From: Symbiodinium natans
Lineage: Eukaryota > Sar > Dinophyceae > Suessiales > Symbiodiniaceae
Length of the DNA: 64,000 nucleotides
Assembly (NCBI GenBank): GCA_905221605.1
Contig: CAJNDS010000113.1
Span: forward strand, 1,699,082 to 1,763,081
Direction of reading: 5' to 3'
Shown here: positions 13,701-22,799 of the stretch, one piece after another
Numbering within the stretch: position 1 is the first letter of the stretch
Layout of the letters: each line of letters begins with the position of its first letter
Position numbers and translations under genes: made by a program
The notes under the pieces: model-generated
Databases searched by the model: none
What the model was told of the DNA's origin: nothing
Seen by the model: only the letters and a program-made list of their open reading frames with translations

Positions 13701-15071
13701 GCCCAGGCCCAGGAGGTGGAAGACACAAAGCGCGCGACCCCCACCATCCACATCGACTATGCCTACACCTTCACGAAGCAGAAGCACGAGGTGCAGCGGG
13801 GAGAAGGTGGTGCTCAGGACGACCAGAATGAGGATGAGAGCAAGGCAGATCGTGAGCCCCCGGAGGAGCAAAAGGAGGTGGACTACCAGGACCAGCATGG
13901 GCTGACGGTGGTCGGCGCAGAGTCCACTACCGGGTGGACAGTGGCAATACCCATTGCCCAGAAAGGTTCTGGCAGCTTGAAGCGAGTCACTGAGCACCTA
14001 GTCCGGCTCAGCATGTTGATTTCACCAGGCGAAGCAATCACTTTTCAATGCGACCCTGAGGCCCCGATCAAGCAAGTGGTGAACGCCGTGGGGGCCGTGG
14101 AGAGCTGCAGATCGCGGCTGGGTTTGGCTACGCACAAGGTGTGGGTCCCGAAAGGGTCCCACGCCTCCAATGGCATGGCTGAGAGAGCTGTTGCAACTGT
14201 GCGCGCCAATGCCTTGACGTTGAAGAGCCACCTGGAGTCCAGAATCAAGGCAGTGATTGAGGGCCACAACCACGTATACAGCTGGATGATGAGACATGCA
14301 AGTTTCCTCTTCAATAGATTTGCTGTTTGCACGCGAGGGGCGCCACCCTTCGAAATCGTCTATGGAAGGCGTTTCAAAGCAAAAATGGTCCCTTTCGGAG
14401 AGGTTGTGATATTCCACAGAAAGAGCAAACACCGTGGTGAGCTTCAGTGGCTTCGAGGCGTGTGGCTCGGAGTCAACGAGCGAAATGGAGCACACATTCT
14501 TGGAACTCCGGATGTCTGCGAGAGCAGGAGCATCCGCCGGCTACCGCAAGAACAGCAGTGGTGCGCTGAGTTGGTTCTGGGGATGAAAGGGTTTCCGTGG
14601 AACTATCTTGGAACAGCAAAGCGGCGGCGGGCACTTTATCCAGGAGGTGCTGGCGGTGCTCGTGTTCCCCTTCTACCTGACACAGCAAGCTTGGAGGAAT
14701 TGGCGCGGGCAGCCGGCCGCGCTGCCGCAGTGGAGATCGCAGCAAACACGCCAAACTTGGCTCCCCAGCCTGATGAAGCAGGGTCAGACCCACCTACCTC
14801 CTCGAGCTCTTCTTCCCCGACATCATCTACTACAAGAAGTGGCCCTGGACAGCCAGTGCAAGAACAGCTACAACAGAACAGATCGCAGGAATCCCAAGGA
14901 CAGCCACAACCACCTGGAGCTGGAGATGGACATCTGCAACCGCCTGGTCCCAATCCGATGCAAGGTGTCGTTGACCAAGGCATCTCTCCAGATGGTCAGC
15001 AGGGCGGTGTGCCAAAACGTCCCAGGTTGCTTCTGGACAGGCCACGCAGCGCTGACACAGACGCGCGCTGA
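10740..15071 (+). CDS. Copia-type Gag-protease-integrase polyprotein
   Basis: 1443 residues from the first in-frame ATG. The Gag region (about 60-290) is helical and charged. A Lys/Gly linker of repeated KGKDGKGK units precedes a CCHC zinc knuckle at about 386-399 (C-N-N-C, then H and C; 11895-11936), which binds RNA in this family. The aspartic protease motif DSGAD starts at about residue 568 (12441). A SAP-like motif (LRTLRGLCEKLGLPTSG, about 883-920) lies between protease and integrase. The integrase has an HHCC-like zinc site (HH...CEAC, from 13623) and catalytic residues fitting D-D-E at 13755, 14052 and 14181, followed by a Ser/Thr/Gln/Pro-rich linker. The frame stops at 15069-15071 before RT, which continues in another frame, so the full polyprotein is broken. 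The family is expected to act in a cytoplasmic virus-like particle and then in the nucleus. Confidence 0.85.
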   Translation: MQADGQQQQSAAQPALAAEGAPLGAEQIDRLVRERLNQAFSSVFGRLVDSSERAAAAAEKQASVARNDNLVRSLKCDQWRPQSREEELKTWREWFFGFTNYVAGHDPLYESELREMDLDKEQDHRLMPDEQVARGQRIFSLLCSLLKGRPLLLVRSCEATKAGFEAVRILKNEMEPREKSRSLALMRQLAAWKFDEKGGMHEQLVKYEEALRAYEVSSGKAFPEDLVLATLVSGLKEPLRSQVQLKMTSETKYVDVRSWVLQYESLSTPWGFTVQGKASNADSSPQPMEVDVIKGKGKDSKGKKGKDGKGKKGKDGKGKGKDGKGRFGDGKGAWQSRWSNNGWSSSGQWGANQWGNNGWNGGGSKGYKGQGKGKGGGKQKGDADVCNNCGQRGHWKWECPQKGRGKVNQVDAAAGVPSSAASTLTTASTTLPSASQYRGASGVNRVEAFACETPPGCRVTQLFDISELDDEGEFSLDGPGVMAIKAVGLLDAYDKAEVLRGATTNFAQALADDEAHAFDLGVPVYAMDATDGDGDWYYAQEVLEAARPMQVRAVKARAGAEELEVVIDSGADVSVAPLRFGSFGSPAKASNVLMQDAQGRKIEEHCSRTLDLEVETLGGDRVVLREKFAIAKIEAVIVSLGRLLRRGWALGTCEGRPTIEQQGHKIPVRLRRNTLTVLAMVSSICATACRALPEDEPAVRALNTYDDVGPLPGPLAELAAQPGWHILKNGLPVLVANNVEELDLEKLIWSEQDWPYLAAFVRADFATTKPKEGDLWIQFLTLTSEAYGDTPRMIAEIDSDLAGRRDVIVLFHVQELSTNILTEPGDLFADPENDAAPFVPEEEEPDHEYGVGDIGVEAEEVIGQGEPMEEETHDDEELEGVRLHVETPLRTLRGLCEKLGLPTSGGKNKVLRRLKEHHEILSRQLSAEVARKMFVESERVPDMPRVPILPSARQQELRNITHHPFQSWCEACLVGRSRQSPHKQEDKAQAQEVEDTKRATPTIHIDYAYTFTKQKHEVQRGEGGAQDDQNEDESKADREPPEEQKEVDYQDQHGLTVVGAESTTGWTVAIPIAQKGSGSLKRVTEHLVRLSMLISPGEAITFQCDPEAPIKQVVNAVGAVESCRSRLGLATHKVWVPKGSHASNGMAERAVATVRANALTLKSHLESRIKAVIEGHNHVYSWMMRHASFLFNRFAVCTRGAPPFEIVYGRRFKAKMVPFGEVVIFHRKSKHRGELQWLRGVWLGVNERNGAHILGTPDVCESRSIRRLPQEQQWCAELVLGMKGFPWNYLGTAKRRRALYPGGAGGARVPLLPDTASLEELARAAGRAAAVEIAANTPNLAPQPDEAGSDPPTSSSSSSPTSSTTRSGPGQPVQEQLQQNRSQESQGQPQPPGAGDGHLQPPGPNPMQGVVDQGISPDGQQGGVPKRPRLLLDRPRSADTDAR
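11895..11936 (+). other. CCHC zinc knuckle in Gag
   Basis: Encodes C-x2-C-x4-H-x4-C (CNNCGQRGHWKWEC), the nucleic-acid-binding knuckle of retroelement Gag proteins. It follows directly on the Lys/Gly-rich linker. Confidence 0.95.
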
Positions 15072-16248
15072 CAGGTGCAGCAGCGTCGTCTCCAACTTCC
15101 TCTCTGTACCCCCCAGCATTTGCTGGAGCCAGGCATGTGCATGGTGATGTTCCTCCGGAAGAGATGGCTGGTTTTGATGAGTGGTCCGAGGACATGATCG
15201 AGGCAATGGCTTTGGAAAATGATGCAGCCGGCTCTTGGGAGGACGAAGCAGATGGTGACAGACCGCCAGACCCGTCTCCGGATGAGCTCTGGAAGATCGA
15301 CAGGGAGGCCGACTACGTGGAGATCACCAGGCTGATGGAGATGGGTGTTGCGCGGCATCCCAAACGAGGCGAAGATGTCTCCTCGTACCCCCGCCTTACG
15401 ACCAAAATGGTGCGGGACTGGCGGAAGAGACCTACGTGGGTGAGGCGATCGCGCCTTGTTGGGCGTGAGTTCAAGTTGATTCAAGTTCCTCTCTGATTGG
15501 ACGTCTGAGATGTTTGCGCCGGCGAGCTCCCTTGCTATGGTGCACTCCTTCGTGGCGGTGGCCCTTTCTCGAGGACTTGAAATTGTGACGCTGGACGTCA
15601 AAGACGCTTACTTGAATGTCTGCCAGCCGCACCCTGTTGTGATTGAGGTGGACAACAGTATCTTCGGCAAAAATGGTGGAGGAACTGTGGAGCTGGTGCT
15701 GGATCGGCTGCTCCCAGGGCAGCGAATAGGTGCAAGTTCTTGGTTTGAGTATGCCAAGGACCTCCTGAAAGAAGGTGGCATGCAGAACTACATCAAAGAG
15801 CCAACCCTCTTCAAGCACACTGACCCCAGCAACCAGACCGGCTTAATCATGCATGCTGATGATGGAATGCTAGCCAGCACAGCCGAGGAGAGGAAGAAGC
15901 TTGTGGAGGTTTTGAGCTCCAAGGTCAAGCTGCAGGTGAGCGAGCCCCTCCGGAACATCGGCGATGAGGTCGAATTCTTGAAGAGAAGATATGTTATGGT
16001 TCCAGGCGGGGTGGCTGTGTACTCCAACGGCAAGTACCTGGAGTCCCTCTTGAAAGCCTTGGGCAGCAAGGTGAAGAAGAGGGACACGCCGGCAGATGCA
16101 AGTTTTCTTGAACCGGACACCAGCAAGGAGCTTGGCTTCTCGGAGGCGAAGGTTTATCGCGAATGTGTTGGGCGCCTACTTTACCTTGCACATACGCGCC
16201 CTGACGTGCAATTCGCCACGTGCGTCTTGAGTGGCAGGATGCAGGCCC
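15068..16248 (+). pseudogene. Copia-type reverse transcriptase, frameshifted and truncated
   Basis: The N-terminal part (to about 15480, ending RSRLVGREFK) is in frame 2, while the rest (from about 15487, FAPASSLAMVHS...) is back in the frame of gag-pol. The switch coincides with a near-perfect 10-bp tandem duplication (TTCAAGTTGA/TTCAAGTTCC), and removing one copy would restore the frame. The Copia RT motifs are present: LDVKDAYLN near 15592 and the catalytic H-A-D-D-G-M near 15852-15869, the counterpart of YVDD. The conserved stretch ending VLSGRMQAP at 16248 runs without a break into a CCACCACGG minisatellite. The remainder of the RT-RNase H connection reappears inverted at 18705. The copy is inactive as it stands, barring assembly error. 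Confidence 0.85.
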
Positions 16249-17150
16249 CAACAACCACCACCACGAGACCACCACCGGGGACCACCGCCACGGACCACCG
16301 CCACCCGGCCACCACCATGGGACCACCACCACGGGACCACCACCACGAGACAACCACCACAAGACCACCGTCACGGAACCACCACCACGAGACCACCACC
16401 GGGGACCACCGCCACGGACCACCGCCACGGACCACCGCCACCCGGCCACCACCATGGGACCACCACCACGGGACCACCACCACGAGACAACCACCACAAG
16501 ACCACCATCACGGAACCACCACCACGAGACCACCACCGGGGACCACCGCCACGGACCACCGCCACCCGGCCACCACCATGGGACCACCACCACGGGACCA
16601 CCACCACGAGACAACCACCACAAGACCACCATCACGGAACCACCACCACGAGACCACCACCGGGGACCACCGCCACGGACCACCGCCACCCGGCCACCAC
16701 CATGGGACCACCACCACGGGACCACCACCACGAGACAACCACCACAAGACCACCATCACGGAACCACCACCACGAGACCACCACCGGGGACCACCGCCAC
16801 GGACCACCGCCACCCGGCCACCACCATGGGACCACCACCACGGGACCACCACCACGAGACAACCACCACAAGACCACCATCACGGAACCACCACCACGAG
16901 ACCACCACCGGGGACCACCGCCACGGACCACCGCCACCCGGCCACCACCATGGGACCACCACCACGGGACCACCACGACGGTGACCAGGGACCACCACCA
17001 CCACCACCACGGACACCGCCACCACCACCACAGACCACCACTACCAAAGGAGCACCACCACCACGGGACCACCACCACGCTGTGGGACCACCACGACGAA
17101 CACCACGAGACCACGGACCACCACCACGGGACCACCACCACGGGCATTCG
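16249..17150 (+). repeat. 124-bp higher-order minisatellite inside RT
   Basis: Built from 12-13 bp words such as CCACCACGGGAC. A 124-bp higher-order unit is repeated six times: the ATGGGACCACC landmark falls at 16317, 16454, 16578, 16702, 16826 and 16950. The first interval is 137 because one 13-bp word (CACGGACCACCGC) is duplicated. From about 16975 the array becomes irregular and fades by 17150. Every frame is open on both strands (Thr-Thr-Arg-Pro-Pro; Trp-Trp-Trp-Ser), so these frames are not evidence of protein. Confidence 0.95.
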
Positions 17151-17793
17151 GGAAAACCCCCCAAAACCCCAGCCTTTCAGCCCCAACCCCTCCCCAAAAC
17201 CACCCACCCCCCACCACACCCGACAGAACCCAAACCATTACAGCAAAAGCAAAAAACAAAACCCCCCCAAAACACGACAAAACTCCGGACACAAACCCTA
17301 TACAATTTCTATTAAACCCCAAAACCCTACACCGTAAAGCGTAAAACCCTGAACTCGGGGGATCCCGAAAATTCCCGGAATTGAAATTCCTAGGATTTTT
17401 CGAGAGCTGTTGCTGATATGTGATCGTGAGGCCGAACCCCCTTGAACAGCTGGCGGGCGGCGACCGTCATCGGAACTACCCTGGACCAAGAGATTTCCTT
17501 GAAGATTTCCTTGAAGGTGAAGGGGCACCCACGTCATCACTGTTGCGCTGGAACCCTAAATCCAACCCGGCAAGGCCAAACCTCAATCCGGACAATTCCT
17601 AAAATTCCGGGAATTTTCAGCTCCGGGTGATTCCCAAAATTCCCAGGATTTTTAGACAAAAACTGTTAAAATTCCCGGAATTTTCAGGATCCCCCTGCAA
17701 GGCCCTCACAAGCAGCCAAATGGACCGGAAGAGGAGGCGGGGCATCCGACGGGGCGGCCGCAGAGCGAAAATAGGGGTCGAGCCCGTAGCCTT
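17151..17793. other. Spacer with AATTCCCGGAATT palindromes
   Basis: No gene. A C/A-rich stretch (17151-17300) follows the minisatellite. Between about 17365 and 17690 a short palindromic word related to AATTCCCGGAATT recurs at least four times in either orientation, mixed with degenerate CCCTAAA words. Confidence 0.55.
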
Positions 17794-18705
17794 TTATAGG
17801 GATATAATAATAATTCTATGAGAAGTGAATTCAAGGGGAGCCCATGCAACCATGAACCAAACCATCATCCCCACAACCATTGTTGCCAAACACTCCTCTA
17901 TCAAGTCGTAGTTGGCGAACCACACCACTGGCGCAGCCAAGCTCAAGCCCTGCACGTCGCCAACCTGGGTGAACAACACAAGCAAGGGAAGGATGCTCTT
18001 GATCTAGGCAACTCTTGCCCCGCTGCTGCCTAACTCCTTGAGTGCTTTGGCCATGGCACGCTTTTGCACTGCTGCATCTCTGTCTTCCTAGGGCTCATTG
18101 TGCGGGGTAACAGCACCCATGGTGTGGAGCAACTCGCGCACTCTGCTTCCACAAAGAGGTTTTGTGCCTACATCCGAGGGATTGTCGGCGCCCGGAATGA
18201 TGCCAATTTCGATCTCCTTTGCCTTCACGGCCATCTGGATCCATAGCATCCCGGCGTGCAGGTGCCTGACACGCCCACAGCCAAGCCGCTGCGCTATGCC
18301 TCGGCCTGCTGCACTGTCTGAGCGGCACCGCAAAACAACTTTCACCATTGGGCTCATCAAGAACTTGAGGCAGTCAGTCAGGTAAACCGCCTCGCAGGCG
18401 CCTCCGACCATTGCCACAAATTCTGCTTCACCGCTACTAAGGCTGATCGATCTTTGGGAGCGCACCGTTGTAGCCACCATGGTCCCGGCCACGTACAACT
18501 GAATGGAGCTGCGACTCTTTCTTGTGCTGCGGCCCAGTCACTATCGGTCACGCTTTCCACCACCAATGTTCCATCCTCCTCCAAAAGGTGCTTCCCGTCA
18601 TAGCCGAAACAGGCCTCACTCCGGGCCGCCTTTATGAGGAAGCCGATCTCCGGGACGCTGGCAAGGTAGCTCACGACACGCTGTAGCATCTTCATTGAGG
18701 ATGCC
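17794..18705 (-). pseudogene. Inverted Copia RNase H and hydrophobic C-terminal tail
   Basis: On the - strand the sequence resumes where RT broke off (MKMLQRVVSYL from 18690). It gives the Copia RNase H start TDSDWAA, then after a 1-base loss near 18530 the signature RSISLSSGEAEFVA and the end motif ADNPSDVGTKPL. The frame then runs through a TAG at about 18090 and another at about 18010 into a hydrophobic segment (VVGMMVWFMVAWAPL, 17985-17794). The tail in the same frame suggests that the intact element carried a membrane-like C-terminal extension. Because the block is flipped relative to RT, it cannot be read through from the + strand. Confidence 0.85.
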
Positions 18706-18836
18706 GTTGTGGTCTCGTGGTGGTGGTCCGTGGTGGTTGGTCCGCGGTGGTGGTCCGTGGCGGGGGTCTGTGCGGGTGGTTGTGTTGGTGGTCGTGGTGG
18801 TGGTCTCGTGGTGGTGGTCCGTGGTTTGGAATCTTC
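18706..18836 (-). repeat. Inverted copy of the CCACCACGG minisatellite
   Basis: About 130 bp of GGTGGTGGTCCGTGG words on the + strand, the reverse complement of the 16249-17150 array. Read on the - strand it directly precedes the RNase H fragment, just as the + array directly follows RT. It therefore marks the matching side of the same breakpoint. Confidence 0.9.
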
Positions 18837-19128
18837 TTTTCAGGAATGCTTGTTTCATTTGAATTTCGATTCATAAATGGATTCCATAGGATCATCTAAA
18901 TCTAATATTTTGATGCCATCGCCACGTTCTGGTGATCTATAAGAATGAGTTATGAATTTTCTTTTCATTCGAATTCTTTATTGAATACGATGGATATTAT
19001 TGGAGGAGGTTGAAATCATATTTCGTCTCATCAGAATATTTTTTGAATCGATGGTTCGTCTCATTTTTGATTCTTTGAATTTAGGACTCTTCGATTCTTC
19101 TTATTCTTTTTTCGTCTTTATGGGATGA
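18837..19128. other. AT-rich block next to the assembly gap
   Basis: Roughly 290 bp of markedly AT-rich DNA with many GAATTC/GATTC words, unlike the GC-rich flanks. No gene was identified. It could be organelle-derived, a foreign piece or an unrelated AT-rich repeat; it ends at the N run. Confidence 0.5.
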
Positions 19129-19228
19129 NNNNNNNNNNNNNNNNNNNNNNNNNNNNNNNNNNNNNNNNNNNNNNNNNNNNNNNNNNNNNNNNNNNNNNNN
19201 NNNNNNNNNNNNNNNNNNNNNNNNNNNN
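19129..19228. other. Assembly gap (100 N)
   Basis: Exactly 100 N, the usual placeholder for a gap of unknown size. The right flank is a (CA)n array, which probably stopped the assembly. Confidence 0.99.
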
Positions 19229-19302
<74 letters not shown>

Positions 19303-19340
19303 ACACACACACATACACACACACATACACACACACACAC
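19229..19340. repeat. (CA)n microsatellite
   Basis: About 110 bp of CA dinucleotides with a few CAGA/CATA interruptions, starting directly at the gap. Confidence 0.98.
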
Positions 19341-20284
19341 AAGCACAGGCATAGGGGGGGGATAGGGACCCGAAAGGAGCGCCACCAGCTACGCACGCCG
19401 GCGTCCAGGTGCACACTTGCCTTCCGGGAGCAAGGCACTGTCACCCCACGGGGCAGCAAGCAGGAAGGGAGGAGGTGCTCTTCGGCAGCAGGGAGAAGCT
19501 GCCTTAGTGCCGCCTCCAGCGACTGGCGAAGATGCACCGGGAGTACAGTGCGGGGTCAAGGGAAGGCTGGTTGATTCCGCCACCCTACGAGGAAGGAAGC
19601 CCTGCGCTGGACCGGTCGCCCAGGACTGCAGGCTTTCCTAGCAACCATAAGGCGATGAGAAAGGCGCCGAGAAGTGTTGGCCGACGGTGCGCGTGAGGGC
19701 TTGTTGGCGACTGCGCTGCTTCCGGCACGTCGGTGGAGAGATTGCCCCAGCCTGGAAGGGGAACGAGCCAACGCCAGGCTGGGAGCACTGGCCAACGTGA
19801 CGCAGCTACTTGAGCCTGTTTGCCTTGCACCAGCAACGGCCAAAGGTGCAGGAAATATCGGGACACAGGTGCAGGGAACCCTGGCGTTCGAAGGCACTGG
19901 GCGAGAGGGTGGTCTTGACACAACCTAGCTTGGTCTGCAGAGAGCCACGCAAAAGACTCCCGCTGGCACACTAACCTCGGTAAAGGCATAGAGCGGGCAA
20001 GCCTCACTACAAAAACCGCAGAAGTGGCCCAGATAGGGGGTTTGGAGGCGAGAAGGCTAGTCTGCGCCAGAAGAGGGCAGCAGGAGGGGCAGAGAAAGGG
20101 GAGGGGGGAGGACTGAGGCCCGCCAGCAAAGCGAGCTTAAAGGCTCAGTCCAAAGGCAGGGCCGAATGCCCAGAAAGTTGGAGGTGAACTGCAGCACTCA
20201 CTTGAGCCAGCCAAGGCGGCGAAAAAGCCTGGAGGCTACACAACCAGAAACTGGGCCAAGGGAGACTGTGAGGCTGGCCAGCAA
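19341..20284. repeat. ~940-bp duplicated segment, copy 1
   Basis: Starts with AAGCACAGGCATAGGGG after a (CA)n array and ends at GGCTGGCCAGCAA. It is nearly identical to 20925-21864, differing at a handful of bases and one short indel. The open frames in it occur in both copies but have no recognisable similarity, so no gene is called. Confidence 0.95.
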
Positions 20285-20730
20285 AGCGCAGCGAAAAGGC
20301 TCAGCCCAAAGGCAGGGGCGGATGTTCAGAGAGTTGGAGGTGAACAGCAGCACCTCAACTTTGTTATTGCCTTGCAGCACGAGTAGGGGGTTTGGCGCTG
20401 AAGAGGTTGGAGAACGAGAAACTGGGCCTACACGGCGCGACACAGGAACTGAGGCTGGCCAGCAAAGCAAGGTTTGCCAGGCGCAGCGAAAAGGCTCAGT
20501 CCAAAGGCAGGCGCCCAGAGAGTCCGAGGTGAACAGCAGTATTTCATTGCAATGAAGAGAAACTAGGGCGCGACGTGGGAGACTGAGGCTGGCCAGCAAA
20601 GCGAGCTTTACCAGGCGCAGCGAAAAGGCTCAGTCCAAAGGCAGGGGCGAATGCCCAGACAGACGCTCAAGACAAAAGGAAGAAGTGAAGTGGAGACTGA
20701 GGCTGGCCAGCGAAACAAGTTCGATGAGGC
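20118..20730. repeat. Diverged short tandem repeats
   Basis: A word beginning CTGAGGCTGGCCAGCAAAGC and continuing through AAAAGGCTCAGTCCAAAGGC recurs at about 20118, 20268, 20451, 20582 and 20697, with spacing of roughly 115-185 bp. The copies diverge and differ in length. Confidence 0.8.
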
Positions 20731-20807
20731 GGGAACAGCTCAGTCCGAGGCGCGCGGACGATGACCTGAGGAGTGCCCGGAGAATGGGGGGACAAAAGAA
20801 AAACACA

Positions 20808-20891
20808 CACACACACAAACAAAAAACACACACACACACACACACACACACCCGCACACACACACACCCACGCACACACACACACAAACAA

Positions 20892-20924
<33 letters not shown>
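20808..20924. repeat. (CA)n array with CAAACAAAAAA islands
   Basis: Interrupted CA microsatellite between the two 940-bp duplicates, containing two ACAAACAAAAAACAC islands. Confidence 0.95.
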
Positions 20925-20926
<2 letters not shown>

Positions 20927-21864
20927 GCACAGGCATAGGGGGGGGATAGGGACCCGAAAGGAGCGCCACCAGCTACACACGCCGGCGTCCAGGCGCACAC
21001 TCGCCTTCCGGGAGCAAGGCACTGTCACCCCACGGGGCAGCAAGCAGGAAGGGAGGAGGTGCTCTTCGGCAGCAGGGAGAAGCTGCCTTAGTGCCGCCTC
21101 CAGCGACTGGCGAAGATGCATCGAGAGTACAGTGCGGGGTCAAGGGAAGGCTGGTTGATTCCGCCACCCTACGAGGAAGGAAGCCCTGCGCTGGACCGGT
21201 CGCCCAGGACTGCAGGCTTTCCTAGCAACCATAAGGCGATGAGAAAGGCGCCGAGAAGTGTTGGCCGGCGGTGCGCGTGAGGGCTTGTTGGCGACTGCGC
21301 TGCTTCCGGCACGTCGGTGGAGAGATTGCCCCAGCCTGGAAGGGGAACGAGCCAACGCCAGGCTGGGAGCACTGGCCAACGTGACGCAGCTACTTGAGCC
21401 TGTTTGCCTTGCACCAGCAGCGGCCAAAGGCGCAGGAAATATCGGGACACAGGTGCAGGGAACCCTGATGTTCGAAGGCACTGGGCGAGAGGGTGGTCTT
21501 GACACAACCTTGGTCTGCAGAGAGCCACGCAAAAGACTCCCGCTGGCACACTAACCTCGGTAAAGGCATAGAGCGGGCAAGCCTCACTACAAAAAACGCA
21601 GAAGTGGCCCAGATAGGGGGTTTGGAGGCGAGAAGGCTAGTCTGCGCCAGAAGAGGGCAGCAGGAGGGGCAGAGAAAGGGGAGGGGGGAGGACTGAGGCC
21701 CGCCAGCAAAGCGAGCTTAAAGGCTCAGTCCAAAGGCAGGGCCGAATGCCCAGAAAGTTGGAGGTGAACTGCAGCACTCACTTGAGCCAGCCAAGGCGGC
21801 GAAAAAGCCTGGAGGCTACACAACCAGAAACTGGGCCGAGGGAGACTGTGAGGCTGGCCAGCAA
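20925..21864. repeat. ~940-bp duplicated segment, copy 2
   Basis: Second copy of the 19341-20284 unit. It ends at the same GGCTGGCCAGCAA word and then passes straight into a long (CA)n array, whereas copy 1 continues for another ~520 bp before its CA array. Confidence 0.95.
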
Positions 21865-22574
<710 letters not shown>

Positions 22575-22799
22575 GGGTCCTCCCCCCTTCAAGTGGCTGC
22601 GAGCTGCAGAAGGGACCCGTGGGCCCGGAGGTGCCCAGAAGCGAATCTCAGTGCACGAGCCTTTCAGCTCTCAGGCGTGATGCAATAAGTAAAAGCAACC
22701 AGTGACCTGGTTTTCACGGCGCTACTGAAAAGATAAGCAGCAAAAATTAAGGCGCCATGCGCAGAACACATGGAGCCACAAAGTCCCCAAACCCTTGCT

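Larger units (their letters stand above)
10740..18718 (+). mobile_element. Ty1/Copia-type retroelement, decayed and rearranged
   Basis: The order gag - zinc knuckle - protease - integrase - RT - RNase H is that of Ty1/Copia elements, and the motifs are clear. The first ATG in frame is at 10740, although the frame is open from 10458. Damage includes a frameshift before 15069, a second one caused by a 10-bp duplication near 15473-15492, a minisatellite replacing the end of RT after 16248, and an inversion that puts RNase H and the C-terminal tail on the - strand at 17794-18705. No long terminal repeats, primer-binding site or target duplication could be identified. Integration boundaries are therefore unknown and the span given is that of recognisable protein-coding parts only. 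The element is unlikely to be autonomous. Confidence 0.85.

Noticed and set aside
15040-15140. Programmed frameshift between integrase and RT
   Set aside because: The element has several other clear lesions (10-bp duplication, 1-base loss, inversion), so a random indel in a low-complexity linker is simpler.
16220-17337. Open frames of Thr-Arg-Pro-Pro and Trp-Trp-Ser in the minisatellite
   Set aside because: All frames on both strands are open because the repeat lacks stops; the RT domain ends before the array.
9000-19128. Long terminal repeats, primer-binding site and polypurine tract of the Copia element
   Set aside because: Looked for on both sides of the coding parts; no convincing direct repeat, TG...CA ends or tRNA-complementary site was seen by eye.
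19674-19928. 84-codon frame repeated in both 940-bp copies (19674-19928, 21258-21554)
   Set aside because: Its conservation only reflects the recent duplication; no splice signals, start context or family resemblance.
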